Of a stretch of DNA of 64,000 nucleotides, positions 20,017-28,845 are shown in pieces. The stretch's first letter is position 1. Each line of letters begins with the position of its first letter. The translations under genes were made by a program, and so were the position numbers. Origin of the DNA: Rothia nasimurium (lineage in GTDB: Bacteria; Actinomycetota; Actinomycetes; Actinomycetales; Micrococcaceae); the NCBI RefSeq assembly GCF_014217215.1, contig NZ_CP056080.1:1240001-1304000 (forward strand). Direction: 5' to 3'. Under the pieces are notes generated by a model that was not told where the DNA came from, did not search any database, and saw only the letters and a program-made list of their open reading frames with translations.

Positions 20017-20784
20017 GTGACTTCAGCGCTATCTACGACTAAGACCATTCGTGATAGCGCTATTGTTTTACGCACTCAGGATCTGGGGGAGCACGATCGC
20101 ATTATCATCCTTGCTACCCGGCAGCGGGGGATTGTGCACGCAGTAGCCAGGGGAGTGCGCAAGAGCAGCTCCAAAATTGGTGCCCGGCTCGAGCCCTTCA
20201 TGCTGGTCGACATTTCGGCTGCCCTCGGTAAAAAACTCGCTACGATTTCGCAGGTTGTTACCCGCCGCGCCTATTTGGGGCCGATTATCAACGACTACAC
20301 CCGTTACACGGTCGCAGCTGTCTTAGCCGAGGTGGCAGAACAACTGCTCAACCACGAACAAGAGCGCCTAGAGGAGCAGTTCACGCTATTAGCCGGCGCC
20401 CTCTCAGCCCTAGCGCGAGGCACCTACCCGCCCCACCGCGTCCTTGACTCCTACCTGCTACGAGCCCTGCACAGGGCAGGCTGGAGCATGGCCATTGGCG
20501 CCTGTGCCGCCTGCGGTAGCCTTGATGACCTCACCTATTTTTCTCCGTCCCTGGGGGTGCTGTGTACCGGGTGTGTGCGCACCAGTCATTTCCCTCAGCT
20601 CAGCCCGTTGGCTCCTGAAGAACCTGCCTATTTAGCGGCTCTGGCCACCGGCGACTGGCCCGGCATTTTGAGCGAGCACCCGCCCGCGCTCCGGCAGAGG
20701 GCTGAACAGCATATCATGGACTATGTGCAGTGGCAGCTTGAGCGGCCGCTCAAAACTCTGACCACCCTAGAGAAGGAAATCTAG
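20017..20784 (+). CDS. recO: DNA repair protein RecO
   Basis: A 255-aa recombination mediator that helps load RecA on SSB-coated gaps. The N-terminal OB fold starts IRDSAIVLRTQDLGEHDRII. The helical domain is followed by a Cys4 zinc site (CAAC and, after about 26 residues, CTGC). The GTG start at 20017 has GGGAG 9 nt upstream; an in-frame ATG at 19999 would put that site inside the gene. It is 3 nt from uppS, the usual recO-uppS pair. Confidence 0.93.
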   Translation: MTSALSTTKTIRDSAIVLRTQDLGEHDRIIILATRQRGIVHAVARGVRKSSSKIGARLEPFMLVDISAALGKKLATISQVVTRRAYLGPIINDYTRYTVAAVLAEVAEQLLNHEQERLEEQFTLLAGALSALARGTYPPHRVLDSYLLRALHRAGWSMAIGACAACGSLDDLTYFSPSLGVLCTGCVRTSHFPQLSPLAPEEPAYLAALATGDWPGILSEHPPALRQRAEQHIMDYVQWQLERPLKTLTTLEKEI

Positions 20785-20787
20785 TAG

Positions 20788-21567
20788 ATGACACCGGTGA
20801 AGCCCTACAGCCACCCCAGCGGCGCTGTAGCTCCTGCGATTCCAAGCAAGTTCGTGCCCCAGCACGTGGCCGTGGTGATGGACGGCAATGGACGCTGGGC
20901 GAATGAACGCGGCCTACCCCGCAATGAGGGCCACCGAGCCGGTGAAGCAGCCCTACTCGATGTGGTGGCTGGTGCTATCGAAATGGGTATTCCCTATGTT
21001 TCTGCCTACGCGTTTTCAACCGAGAACTGGCGTCGCAGTCCCGACGAGGTCGCCTTCCTCATGCGTTTCTCCTCTGAGGTTCTAGAACGTCAGCTAGAGA
21101 CCCTCCAAAGCTGGGGGGTTCGCATCCGCTGGGCGGGTCGTCGGCCCAAGCTCTGGAAGTCGGTTATCAAGCTGCTCGAAAAGTGCGAAGAAGAAACCAA
21201 GCACAACACCCTGTGTACCCTGACCATGTGCGTCAACTACGGGGGTAGGGCAGAAATTGCGGACGCCGCCGCCCTGATTGCCGAGGACGTCGCAGCCGGC
21301 CGTCTCAAGCCCAAGCACGTCAACGAAAAAATCTTTCAGAACTATCTCGACGAGCCTGACCTGCCCGACGTTGATCTTTTCCTCCGAACCTCGGGTGAAC
21401 AGCGTTTCTCTAACTTCCTTCTCTGGCAGAGTGCCTATGCCGAGATGGTCTTTATGAACGTGCTCTGGCCCGATGTTGACCGTACGGTACTGTGGCAGGC
21501 GGTAGAAGAATATGCCCGCCGTGACCGCCGCTACGGCGGGGCCGTTGATAAGGTGACCCAATCTTAA
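20788..21567 (+). CDS. uppS: isoprenyl transferase (cis-prenyl diphosphate synthase)
   Basis: A 259-aa enzyme condensing isopentenyl diphosphate onto an allylic primer to make the polyprenyl diphosphate carrier of cell-wall synthesis. The catalytic Asp is in [14 protein letters not shown] (D32). Other family motifs are [15 protein letters not shown] and [26 protein letters not shown] lies 9 nt upstream. It works with the uppP phosphatase near 58 kb, which recycles the same carrier. Confidence 0.95.
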   Translation: MTPVKPYSHPSGAVAPAIPSKFVPQHVAVVMDGNGRWANERGLPRNEGHRAGEAALLDVVAGAIEMGIPYVSAYAFSTENWRRSPDEVAFLMRFSSEVLERQLETLQSWGVRIRWAGRRPKLWKSVIKLLEKCEEETKHNTLCTLTMCVNYGGRAEIADAAALIAEDVAAGRLKPKHVNEKIFQNYLDEPDLPDVDLFLRTSGEQRFSNFLLWQSAYAEMVFMNVLWPDVDRTVLWQAVEEYARRDRRYGGAVDKVTQS

Positions 21568-21613
21568 GTTTCCTCCTACACTAGGCGAAAGCCGCGGCTG
21601 AAAGGGGTCCGAT

Positions 21614-22699
21614 ATGCGGATCTACCCAACCCTGTTCAAACTCTTCTTCAAACCCATGGACGCCGAGATGGCTCACCATGTGGGCATGTGGGGGGTAAAG
21701 ACCCTTCGCCACACCGGTATTTCTCGCCTGGGGGGCCGCTACTTTGCGCCTCACCCGTCACTGGCTACCGAGGTCATGGGCCTTACTTTCCCCTCGCCTT
21801 TCGGCGTTGCCGCTGGTTTTGATAAGGGCGGTAATGCAATTCCGGCGCTGGGTAACCTGGGTTTTGGACACATTGAAATCGGCACTATTACCGGTCAGGC
21901 TCAGCCGGGCAACCCCCAGCCCCGCCTTTTCCGTCTGGTAGATGATAAGGCCATTATTAACCGCATGGGTTTCAATAACGATGGTGCGGCAGCAGCTGGG
22001 CCCCGTGTTGCTGCCGCCCGCGCGGACCTTGAAGCCGAATATCGGGGTAAGGTACGCCCCGTCATTGGTGTCAATATCGGTAAAACCAAGGTGGTAGCCC
22101 TTAAGGACGCCATCGAGGACTACTTGGTGAGCACTCGGGTGCTTGCGCCCCAGGCTGACTATCTCGCTGTGAATGTCAGCTCACCGAATACTCCGGGACT
22201 GCGTGACCTTCAGGCGATTGAGACCCTTGAGCCTCTACTTGAGGCTGTACGTGCTGAAGCCGACCGCGTTGTGCAGGGACGCCGGGTACCCCTGGTCGTG
22301 AAGATTGCTCCTGATCTGGCCAATGAAGATATTAAGGACGTTGCCGCAATGGCTCTGCGTCTGGGGCTAGATGGCATTATTGCCACGAACACCACGATTG
22401 CTCGTGAAGGGCTGGGGCTGGTTAGCCCTCGAGCTAAGGTTGAGGAAATTGGCGCGGGTGGACTCTCAGGCGAGCCCCTCAAGAAGCGTTCACTTGAGGT
22501 TCTCCGTCTGCTGAAAGCTGAGGTGGGCGACCAACTGGCTCTTATTTCGGTAGGTGGCGTTACCACTGCTCAGGACGTCGCCGACCGTCTGGATGCAGGC
22601 GCCAATCTAGTGCAGGGTTATTCTGCATTTATCTACGAAGGCCCACTCTGGGCAGCTCATATCAATCGGGGACTGTTGAAATTGCGGAAAACCCGCTAG
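21614..22699 (+). CDS. pyrD: dihydroorotate dehydrogenase (quinone), class 2
   Basis: A 361-aa membrane-associated FMN enzyme of pyrimidine synthesis that oxidises dihydroorotate with a quinone. The N-terminal helical extension (residues 1-45) is the class 2 membrane-binding part. FMN and substrate motifs are VAAGFDKGGNAIP, NRMGFNNDG and NVSSPNTPGLRDLQ, the last with the class 2 serine. AAAGGGG lies 6 nt before the ATG. The electrons would feed the menaquinone pool used by the bc complex at 29-34 kb. Confidence 0.95.
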   Translation: MRIYPTLFKLFFKPMDAEMAHHVGMWGVKTLRHTGISRLGGRYFAPHPSLATEVMGLTFPSPFGVAAGFDKGGNAIPALGNLGFGHIEIGTITGQAQPGNPQPRLFRLVDDKAIINRMGFNNDGAAAAGPRVAAARADLEAEYRGKVRPVIGVNIGKTKVVALKDAIEDYLVSTRVLAPQADYLAVNVSSPNTPGLRDLQAIETLEPLLEAVRAEADRVVQGRRVPLVVKIAPDLANEDIKDVAAMALRLGLDGIIATNTTIAREGLGLVSPRAKVEEIGAGGLSGEPLKKRSLEVLRLLKAEVGDQLALISVGGVTTAQDVADRLDAGANLVQGYSAFIYEGPLWAAHINRGLLKLRKTR

Positions 22700-22721
22700 A
22701 CTAGACACGTGAGATTATGAC

Positions 22722-22763
22722 ACAAAGGGGCGTTACCTCTCTAGAGAGGTAACGCCCCTTTGT
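22722..22763. terminator. bidirectional terminator, 42-bp perfect palindrome
   Basis: ACAAAGGGGCGTTACCTCTC and onward forms a 21 + 21 bp perfect inverted repeat between the convergent pyrD and DUF3043 genes. Confidence 0.88.
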
Positions 22764-22805
22764 ATTTAAAGGTTCAAGCAAGCGGATTTTTACTCCGTTG
22801 TGGCT

Positions 22806-23417
22806 TTACTTGGGGTATTCACCGCGCTTTACCTGAGGCTTGGGTAGGCGGAAGCGACGAAGCATCATGATGCGGTTGAAGGCGTAGAAGCCGGAGCGGG
22901 GCTCGATGGAGCCAAACTTTTCAGTCAACTTCTTTTTAAGACCGCGCCACATAATCATATAGTCGATGACCCAGAGCAGAATTATGCCCCACATCAGCAA
23001 GATAGTGTACTGCTGCATGCTGGGGGAGAAAAGGCCCACGATAAAGACAGCCAGAATAACGATGATCATGATGTCACCTACGTTGAAACGGGCATCAACA
23101 TAATCACGGATGTAGCGGCGCTGGGGGCCACGATCGTTGGCGGGCAGGTAGCGCTCATCGCCGGTTTGCAGGGCCTGCTGCTGCTTTGCCCGGAACTCGC
23201 GGTCAGCTTCACGCTGGGCGTCCTTTGCAGCTTTGCGGTCTGCGGGAACCAGGGGAGTGCGGCGGGCAGCTTCACGTTCTTTTCGAGAGGGGGTAGGACG
23301 CCCCTTAGGCGCGGTGTACCCCGGCTGGGTAGTTTCAGGGGTTTCGTTTGCTACCGGAGTAGCCTCGGCAACCACAGAACCAGCATTTTCTGATGATTTC
23401 TTATTACGACCAAACAC
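22806..23417 (-). CDS. DUF3043 family membrane protein
   Basis: A 203-aa protein of unknown function conserved in actinobacteria. The N-terminal half is charged and disordered-looking (Lys/Arg/Ala-rich, with RPTPSRKEREAARR). GDERYLPANDRGPQRRYIRD is the family hallmark. Two membrane segments follow (FNVGDIMIIVILAVFIVGLF and ILLMWGIILLWVIDYMIMW), then a basic C-terminus. The GTG start has TATTCT 6 nt upstream, which suggests a leaderless mRNA; an AAGGAG overlaps the start codon, too close for a normal ribosome-binding site. Confidence 0.8.
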   Translation of the reverse strand: MFGRNKKSSENAGSVVAEATPVANETPETTQPGYTAPKGRPTPSRKEREAARRTPLVPADRKAAKDAQREADREFRAKQQQALQTGDERYLPANDRGPQRRYIRDYVDARFNVGDIMIIVILAVFIVGLFSPSMQQYTILLMWGIILLWVIDYMIMWRGLKKKLTEKFGSIEPRSGFYAFNRIMMLRRFRLPKPQVKRGEYPK

Positions 23418-23475
23418 TCCTTAAGAATAACCAAGTTCGTGCGTAGATATACAGTCAGAGCGTATTCTGAGATGT

Positions 23476-24870
23476 ATGACAACACACGATTTTGATTTTT
23501 CTGCCCGCCCGGCTCTAGCAACCTACATCGAAGAGAACTTTGAAGCTCAGCTTGAACATCTAGCTGAGCTTGTGGCCATCCCTTCTGTTGCCTGGGAGTC
23601 TTTTGACCTCACCGAAGTACAGCGCAGTGCTGAAAAGGTGAAGAGCCTGGCGGAGGACGCCGGTTTTGAAAGCGTTGAGATTCTCTCAGCGTCCTATGGG
23701 GAAGGCCAGCAGGGTATGCCTGCGGTCGTAGCCCATTCACCGGCTGCACCTGGTTTTCCCACCTTCTTGCTGTACGCCCACCACGATGTGCAGCCAGCTG
23801 GCGACCGCTCCCTCTGGGAGACCGAGCCTTTTGTCGCCACTCGTAAGGGCGATCGTCTCTACGGCCGCGGAGCTGCGGACGACAAGGCTGGCGTCGTTGC
23901 CCATCTGGCCGCTTTTAAGGCTGCGCGTGAAGTATTGGGCGACGACTTTAAGGTTGGTGTTACCCTCTTTATCGAGGGCGAGGAAGAGGCTGGTTCGCCC
24001 AGCTTTGATAGCTTCCTGCATACCTACCGCGACAAGCTTGCTGGCAACTACATCGTTGTAGCAGACTCGGCTAACTGGAAAACCGGCGTACCTGCCCTGA
24101 CCGCAGGTCTGCGGGGTGTGGCGAGCGGTGATATTTCTGTACGCGTGAGCAGCCACTCGGTTCACTCCGGCATGTTTGGCGGCCCCCTGCTGGACGCCAA
24201 CACCGTCCTTATCCAGCTACTCGCCACCCTACACGATACTCAAGGTTCAGTTGCAGTTGAAGGTTTAGTTACTGCACCTGAACCTGACGTTGAATACCCT
24301 GAGGCCGATTTCCGCACCGATTCTGGCATTCTCGACAGCGTGAAGCTGGCAGGTCAGGGGTCCATCTCCTCCCGCCTCTGGTCCCAGCCCGCTATCTCCG
24401 TCATCGGTATGGACATCACCTCGGTTGCCGAGTCCTCAAACACTATTGCTGCCACAGCCAAGGCGCGCATCAGTGTCCGCCTGGCTCCCGGCCAGGATCC
24501 CGCTGCAGCCCACCGGGCACTTGCCGAGCACTTCGCCCGCCACAACCATCACGGGGCAGAGGTGACCTACCATGCAGAAGACTCCGGCCAGCCCTACCAG
24601 GCCGACCTTTCTGGCAGTGGCGCCCAGCTAGCCCTGGCAGCGCTGGGGGAGGCCTGGGGAGTTGAGCCTGTCACCACCGGCATGGGCGGGTCCATTCCCT
24701 TCATTGCGACCCTCACCGAGGTCTACCCCGAGGCCCACATTCTGATTACCGGCATCGAAGACCCGGACACCCGCGCCCACAGCGCCAACGAGTCCCTCTT
24801 CATCCCCGACTTCCAGAAGGCAATCCTTGCTGAAGCCCTCATGCTGGCGGCAGCTCACACCGCCAACTAG
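23476..24870 (+). CDS. M20 family metallopeptidase (dipeptidase)
   Basis: A 464-aa zinc peptidase of the M20A/ArgE-DapE-type fold, probably a cytoplasmic dipeptidase. Metal and catalytic motifs are YAHHDVQP, YGRGAADDKAG and FIEGEEEAGSPSF (catalytic Glu pair). The dimerisation lid domain begins near SVRVSSHSVHSGMFG. TATTCT lies 7 nt before the ATG and there is no Shine-Dalgarno, so it may be leaderless. It is divergent from the DUF3043 gene. Confidence 0.9.
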   Translation: MTTHDFDFSARPALATYIEENFEAQLEHLAELVAIPSVAWESFDLTEVQRSAEKVKSLAEDAGFESVEILSASYGEGQQGMPAVVAHSPAAPGFPTFLLYAHHDVQPAGDRSLWETEPFVATRKGDRLYGRGAADDKAGVVAHLAAFKAAREVLGDDFKVGVTLFIEGEEEAGSPSFDSFLHTYRDKLAGNYIVVADSANWKTGVPALTAGLRGVASGDISVRVSSHSVHSGMFGGPLLDANTVLIQLLATLHDTQGSVAVEGLVTAPEPDVEYPEADFRTDSGILDSVKLAGQGSISSRLWSQPAISVIGMDITSVAESSNTIAATAKARISVRLAPGQDPAAAHRALAEHFARHNHHGAEVTYHAEDSGQPYQADLSGSGAQLALAALGEAWGVEPVTTGMGGSIPFIATLTEVYPEAHILITGIEDPDTRAHSANESLFIPDFQKAILAEALMLAAAHTAN

Positions 24871-24954
24871 GAATTCACTTGACTGCGAACATCTCGCGCC
24901 CCGTACCCAAGAGGCGTAAGATTGACATCAAAACACCCCACGAAAGGATTGCTC

Positions 24955-25311
24955 ATGTCTGAGACAGTACTCGAAGATCTCCCCACCCACGGCGTTAACC
25001 TCACCGAGGTTGCAGCCGGTAAGGTTCGTTCCCTGCTTGAGCAGGAAGGACGTACCGACCTGCGCCTGCGCATCGCCGTGCAGCCCGGCGGTTGTTCAGG
25101 CCTGATTTACCAGCTCTACTTTGACGAGCGCGTGCTCGACGGTGACGCCGTCCGCGACTTCGACGGCGTTGAAGTCATCGTTGATCGTATGAGTGTTCCT
25201 TATCTCGAAGGTTCAACCATCGACTTCGAAGACACCATTCAGAAGCAGGGATTCTCCATCGATAACCCCAACGCCCAGGGCTCCTGCGCCTGTGGAGATT
25301 CCTTCCACTAA
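24955..25311 (+). CDS. erpA: iron-sulfur cluster insertion protein ErpA (HesB/IscA type)
   Basis: A 118-aa A-type carrier that delivers Fe-S clusters to target enzymes. The three conserved cysteines are in QPGGCSGL and near the C-terminus in GSCACGDSF. The ATG start at 24955 has AAAGGA 6 nt upstream; the in-frame extension to 24922 is not needed. It stands alone, bounded by a terminator, just before the respiratory genes, whose Rieske protein needs a 2Fe-2S cluster. Confidence 0.92.
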   Translation: MSETVLEDLPTHGVNLTEVAAGKVRSLLEQEGRTDLRLRIAVQPGGCSGLIYQLYFDERVLDGDAVRDFDGVEVIVDRMSVPYLEGSTIDFEDTIQKQGFSIDNPNAQGSCACGDSFH

Positions 25312-25335
25312 GCGTCCGCCCAGCCCGCTTCACAG

Positions 25336-25370
25336 GTGGGGGTATGCTCCGGCATACCCCCACTTTTCTG
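25336..25370 (+). terminator. erpA terminator
   Basis: A 12-bp perfect stem, GTGGGGGTATGC / GCATACCCCCAC, with loop TCCG, followed by TTTTCTGTTT. Confidence 0.92.
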
Positions 25371-25419
25371 TTTCAGCCCGCCCAAACATGAAATACTTAT
25401 GTAATGACACGTCAGTTCA

Positions 25420-25514
25420 TTGACAGGTTGTCACCAGAAACGCCCGTTTGAGGGTAAGCTCGTATTGAAAGAATTAACACCTGGGTTAATGCTGTCCACA
25501 CACAGCACCAGGTG
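25420..25514 (+). promoter_or_regulatory. ctaC upstream region: -35-like box with inverted repeat, and 5' hairpin
   Basis: TTGACA at 25420-25425 is overlapped by the inverted repeat TGACA-ggt-TGTCA (25421-25433). Nearer the gene, CACCTGG (25478-25484) plus TGCTG (25490-25494) pair with CAGCACCAGGTG (25503-25514), giving a 12-bp hairpin with a 5-nt bulge that ends 30 nt before ctaC. The -10 box is not clear. A regulated promoter and a structured leader are plausible. Confidence 0.4.
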
Positions 25515-25544
25515 ACACGCACATCGCTACAGGAAGGGCCGTCT

Positions 25545-26414
25545 GTGAGTTCGCAGCATCGAACCAGCAGCAAGGGGCTTAAGGGCAAGGCAGTAGCCGC
25601 TGCCACAGCCGTTTCAGCGCTGCTCTTGACCGGTTGTTCAGAACAGGCATCAGTGGGCTGGCTGCCCACTCAGCGTGGTGTAACCGATAACGCCGATACC
25701 ATCATGGACCTCTGGATTGGTACATGGATCGCTGCGTTGGCTGTAGGTCTTGTGACCTGGGGCCTCATGCTTTGGTGCATCATCGCCTACCGCCGTCGCA
25801 AGTACGAAACCGGCTACCCCCGCCAGGTGAGCTACCACGCTCCGCTGGAAATTTTCTACACCGCTATCCCGATCATCCTGATCGTCAGCTTCTTCACCTT
25901 CTCAGACCGTGCCGAGCGCGAAATCACCGCTCCCAAGTCTGAAACCGCCGATGTCACCATCGAGGTTTACGGTAAGCAGTGGGCATGGGACTTCAACTAC
26001 CTCGACGAAAACGTCTACTTCGCCGGCGTTCAGGCTCGCCTCGACAAGGAAGGCAAGGAAGGTGTTGAGGAAACCCTCCCCACCCTCTACCTGCCGGTCA
26101 ACTCAACCGTAGACCTGCAGCTCAAATCCCGTGACGTCATCCACTCCTTCTGGGTTCCCGCCTTCCTTGAGAAGCGCGACACCATTCCCGGCATGACCAA
26201 CCACATGTACTTCACCACAGGTTCCGAGCCCGCTCGCTACCAGGGTAAGTGCGCCGAACTCTGCGGTGAGTACCACTCAGAGATGCTCTTCAACGTTGAA
26301 GTTGTCAGCCAGGAAGACTACGATGCCTACATCCAGTCACTGGAAGATGAAGGCAACATTGGCCGTCTGGGTGACGAGTACAACCGTAACCCCAACATGA
26401 ACACCAACAACTAA
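25545..26414 (+). CDS. ctaC: cytochrome c oxidase subunit II (lipoprotein)
   Basis: A 289-aa CuA subunit of the aa3 oxidase that takes electrons from cytochrome c. A lipoprotein signal ends in the lipobox LLTGC. Two membrane helices follow (about residues 55-80 and 100-125), then the periplasmic cupredoxin domain with WVPAFLEKRDTIPGM and the CuA motif CAELCGEYHSEM. The GTG start at 25545 has AGGAAGG 7 nt upstream; an in-frame GTG at 25512 lacks a site. It begins a ctaC-ctaD-ctaF operon. Confidence 0.95.
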   Translation: MSSQHRTSSKGLKGKAVAAATAVSALLLTGCSEQASVGWLPTQRGVTDNADTIMDLWIGTWIAALAVGLVTWGLMLWCIIAYRRRKYETGYPRQVSYHAPLEIFYTAIPIILIVSFFTFSDRAEREITAPKSETADVTIEVYGKQWAWDFNYLDENVYFAGVQARLDKEGKEGVEETLPTLYLPVNSTVDLQLKSRDVIHSFWVPAFLEKRDTIPGMTNHMYFTTGSEPARYQGKCAELCGEYHSEMLFNVEVVSQEDYDAYIQSLEDEGNIGRLGDEYNRNPNMNTNN

Positions 26415-26424
26415 GAGGTAACCC

Positions 26425-28125
26425 GTGACTACTCTTGAGTATTCAGCTGAGACAACCGGTAGCGTTGTCCCGCGGGTGGTTCCTAAGTCCAAGGGACGAA
26501 TCATCGTCAACTGGCTGACTTCCACCGACCACAAGACCATCGGGTACATGTACCTGATCGCCGCGTTTATTTTCTTCTGCTTTGCCGGTGTCATGGCTCT
26601 GCTTATGCGCCTGGAGCTCTTCACCCCCGGTATGCAGTTCCTCGAAACCAAGGAACAGTTCAACCAGCTCTTCACCATGCACGGCACCCTGATGCTGCTC
26701 ATGTTTGGTACCCCGCTGTTCACCGGTTTTGCTAACGTCCTGGTACCCCTGCAGATTGGTGCACCCGACGTTGCCTTCCCCCGCCTGAACTCGCTGGCCT
26801 TCTGGTTCTTCCTGTTCGGCTCACTGGTAGCCATCGCTGGCTTCCTTACCCCCCAGGGTGCAGCTTCCTTCGGCTGGTTCGCTTACGCTCCGCTGAACAG
26901 CACCACCTACAGCCCCTCTGTCGGCGGTGACCTCTGGATCTTCGGTCTAGCTCTGCAGGGCTTCGGCACCATCATGGGTGGCGTCAACTTCCTGACCACC
27001 ATCCTCTGCATGCGTGCCCCCGGCATGACCATGTGGCGCATGTCGGTCTTCACCTGGACCACCCTGATCACCGCAATCTTGATCATCATGATCTTCCCGC
27101 CGCTGGCGTCCGCCCTGTTCGCCCTCGGTATGGATCGTCGCCTCGGTGGCCACATCTTCGACCCCGAAAACGGTGGCGCCGTCCTCTGGCAGCACCTCTT
27201 CTGGTTCTTCGGTCACCCCGAGGTTTACGTTCTGGCTCTGCCCTTCTTCGGCATCGTTTCAGAAATCATCCCCGTCTTCTCACGTAAGCCGATTTTCGGT
27301 TACAAGGGTCTGATTTTTGCAACCATCGCTATTGCGGCTCTGTCAGTTACCGTGTGGGCACACCACATGTACGTCACCGGCGCGGTCATGCTGCCCTTCT
27401 TCTCCTTCATGACCATGCTGATCGGTATTCCTACCGGCGTGAAGTTCTTCAACTGGATCGGCACAATGTGGCAGGGCTCCATCACCTTTGAGACCCCCAT
27501 GCTCTGGGTCATCGGCTTCCTGATCACCTTCCTCTTCGGTGGTATCACCGGTATTATCCTGGCAACCCCGCCGCTGGACTTCCACCTATCTGACTCCTAC
27601 TTCGTGGTCGCGCACTTCCACTACGTCATCTTCGGCACCCTCGTCTTCGGTATGTTCGCAGCACTCTACTTCTGGTGGCCCAAGTTCACCGGCAAGATGC
27701 TGAACGAGCGCCTGGGCAAGATTCACTTCTGGCTGCTGTTCATCGGCTTCCACATGACCTTCCTCATCCAGCACTGGCTCGGTGTCGACGGCATGCCCCG
27801 CCGCTACGCAGACTACATGCCTGAAGATGGCTTCACCTGGATGAACCAGCTCTCAACCGTAGGCTCCATGATTCTGGCAATCTCCATGATTCCCTGGTTC
27901 TGGAACGTCTACACCACCGCCCGCAACGGCAAGCGTGTTGAGGTTGATGACCCCTGGGGCTTCGGTGGCTCACTGGAATGGGCAACTTCTTGCCCGCCCC
28001 CGCGCCACAACTTCACCGCCCTGCCCCGTATCCGTTCAGAGCGTCCTGCACTCGACCTGCACCACCCTGAACTATCCACCAACAACGACGTCGCTGCAGC
28101 AGCCCGCCAGGCAACTGCACGATAG
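26425..28125 (+). CDS. ctaD: cytochrome c oxidase subunit I
   Basis: A 566-aa heme-copper oxidase core with about 12 membrane helices, reducing oxygen to water with proton pumping. It starts near [12 protein letters not shown]. The CuB and heme ligands are in [13 protein letters not shown] (His with the cross-linked Tyr), WAHHMYVTG and [13 protein letters not shown] lies before the GTG start, 10 nt after ctaC. Confidence 0.97.
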   Translation: MTTLEYSAETTGSVVPRVVPKSKGRIIVNWLTSTDHKTIGYMYLIAAFIFFCFAGVMALLMRLELFTPGMQFLETKEQFNQLFTMHGTLMLLMFGTPLFTGFANVLVPLQIGAPDVAFPRLNSLAFWFFLFGSLVAIAGFLTPQGAASFGWFAYAPLNSTTYSPSVGGDLWIFGLALQGFGTIMGGVNFLTTILCMRAPGMTMWRMSVFTWTTLITAILIIMIFPPLASALFALGMDRRLGGHIFDPENGGAVLWQHLFWFFGHPEVYVLALPFFGIVSEIIPVFSRKPIFGYKGLIFATIAIAALSVTVWAHHMYVTGAVMLPFFSFMTMLIGIPTGVKFFNWIGTMWQGSITFETPMLWVIGFLITFLFGGITGIILATPPLDFHLSDSYFVVAHFHYVIFGTLVFGMFAALYFWWPKFTGKMLNERLGKIHFWLLFIGFHMTFLIQHWLGVDGMPRRYADYMPEDGFTWMNQLSTVGSMILAISMIPWFWNVYTTARNGKRVEVDDPWGFGGSLEWATSCPPPRHNFTALPRIRSERPALDLHHPELSTNNDVAAAARQATAR

Positions 28126-28134
28126 GAGGCCACT

Positions 28135-28536
28135 GTGAAACTTCTTGCTAAGATTTTCGGTTTCATCGGCGTCTTCCTGATTCCCGTTGGCATCGTCTAC
28201 GGTCTGATGACTGACTTCACCGAGTGGGCCGGTTTCCCCGCGATTCTGGCTACCGCCGTGATGTGTCTCTTCCTCTGGTACTTCCTGAACTTCACCGACA
28301 AGAAGCACCCCGACATGCCTTACGAGAACCTCGAAGGTGAAATCGCTGATGGAGCTGGCGACTACGGCTTCTACTCACCGTGGTCATGGTGGCCCCTCTT
28401 CATCGGTGTTGCTTGCACCATCGTTGTTGTAGGTCTGGCTATCGACTGGTGGATCGTACTCGTTGCCATCCCCTTCGCAGCAGCAGCTGTTCTGGGTTGG
28501 GTTTACGAATACAACCGCGGCGACCACGCCCACTAA
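28135..28536 (+). CDS. ctaF: cytochrome c oxidase subunit 4, actinobacterial type
   Basis: A 133-aa small subunit of the actinobacterial aa3 oxidase with four membrane segments in two pairs. Family marks are the N-terminal KIFGFIGVFLIPVGIVYGL and the GAGDYGFYSPWSWWPL segment between the pairs. AGGAGG lies upstream of the GTG start. It closes the operon and is followed by a strong terminator. Confidence 0.92.
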   Translation: MKLLAKIFGFIGVFLIPVGIVYGLMTDFTEWAGFPAILATAVMCLFLWYFLNFTDKKHPDMPYENLEGEIADGAGDYGFYSPWSWWPLFIGVACTIVVVGLAIDWWIVLVAIPFAAAAVLGWVYEYNRGDHAH

Positions 28537-28555
28537 GAGTCTTACCTGGCTCAAG

Positions 28556-28598
28556 GGGTGGGGCCCCTATCCGAAAGGATAGGGACCCCACCCTTTTT
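28556..28598 (+). terminator. ctaCDF terminator
   Basis: A stem of 8 + 8 bp with one internal mismatch (GGGTGGGG and CCCTATCC with their complements) and a GAAA tetraloop, followed by TTTTTG. Confidence 0.92.
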
Positions 28599-28630
28599 GT
28601 GTCGTTTTTAGATTGCTCAGGGGAGAGTGG

Positions 28631-28845
28631 CAGGACGGCACAGGAAGGCACAGGAAGGCACAGGAAGGCACAGGAAGGCACAGGAAGGCACAGGAAGGCA
28701 CAGGAAGGCACAGGAAGGCACAGGAAGGCACAGGAAGGCACAGGAAGGCACAGGAAGGCACAGGAAGGCACAGGAAGGCACAGGAAGGCACAGGAAGGCA
28801 CAGGAAGGCACAGGAAGGCACAGGAAGGCACAGGAAGGCACAGGA
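28631..28845. repeat. 10-bp tandem repeat array, 20 perfect copies
   Basis: The unit CAGGAAGGCA is repeated 20 times without error (28641-28840), with one variant unit before it (CAGGACGGCA) and half a unit after. The unit length is not a multiple of three, so each strand reads as one 10-residue cyclic peptide in all three frames without stops, and long reading frames here are artefacts. The period is close to one DNA turn, so any protein bound per unit would face the same side. It lies just past the ctaF terminator, in the gap between the two converging respiratory operons. Confidence 0.97.

Noticed and set aside
28631..28845. CRISPR array
   Set aside because: The units are 10 bp, contiguous and without spacers, and no cas genes are present.
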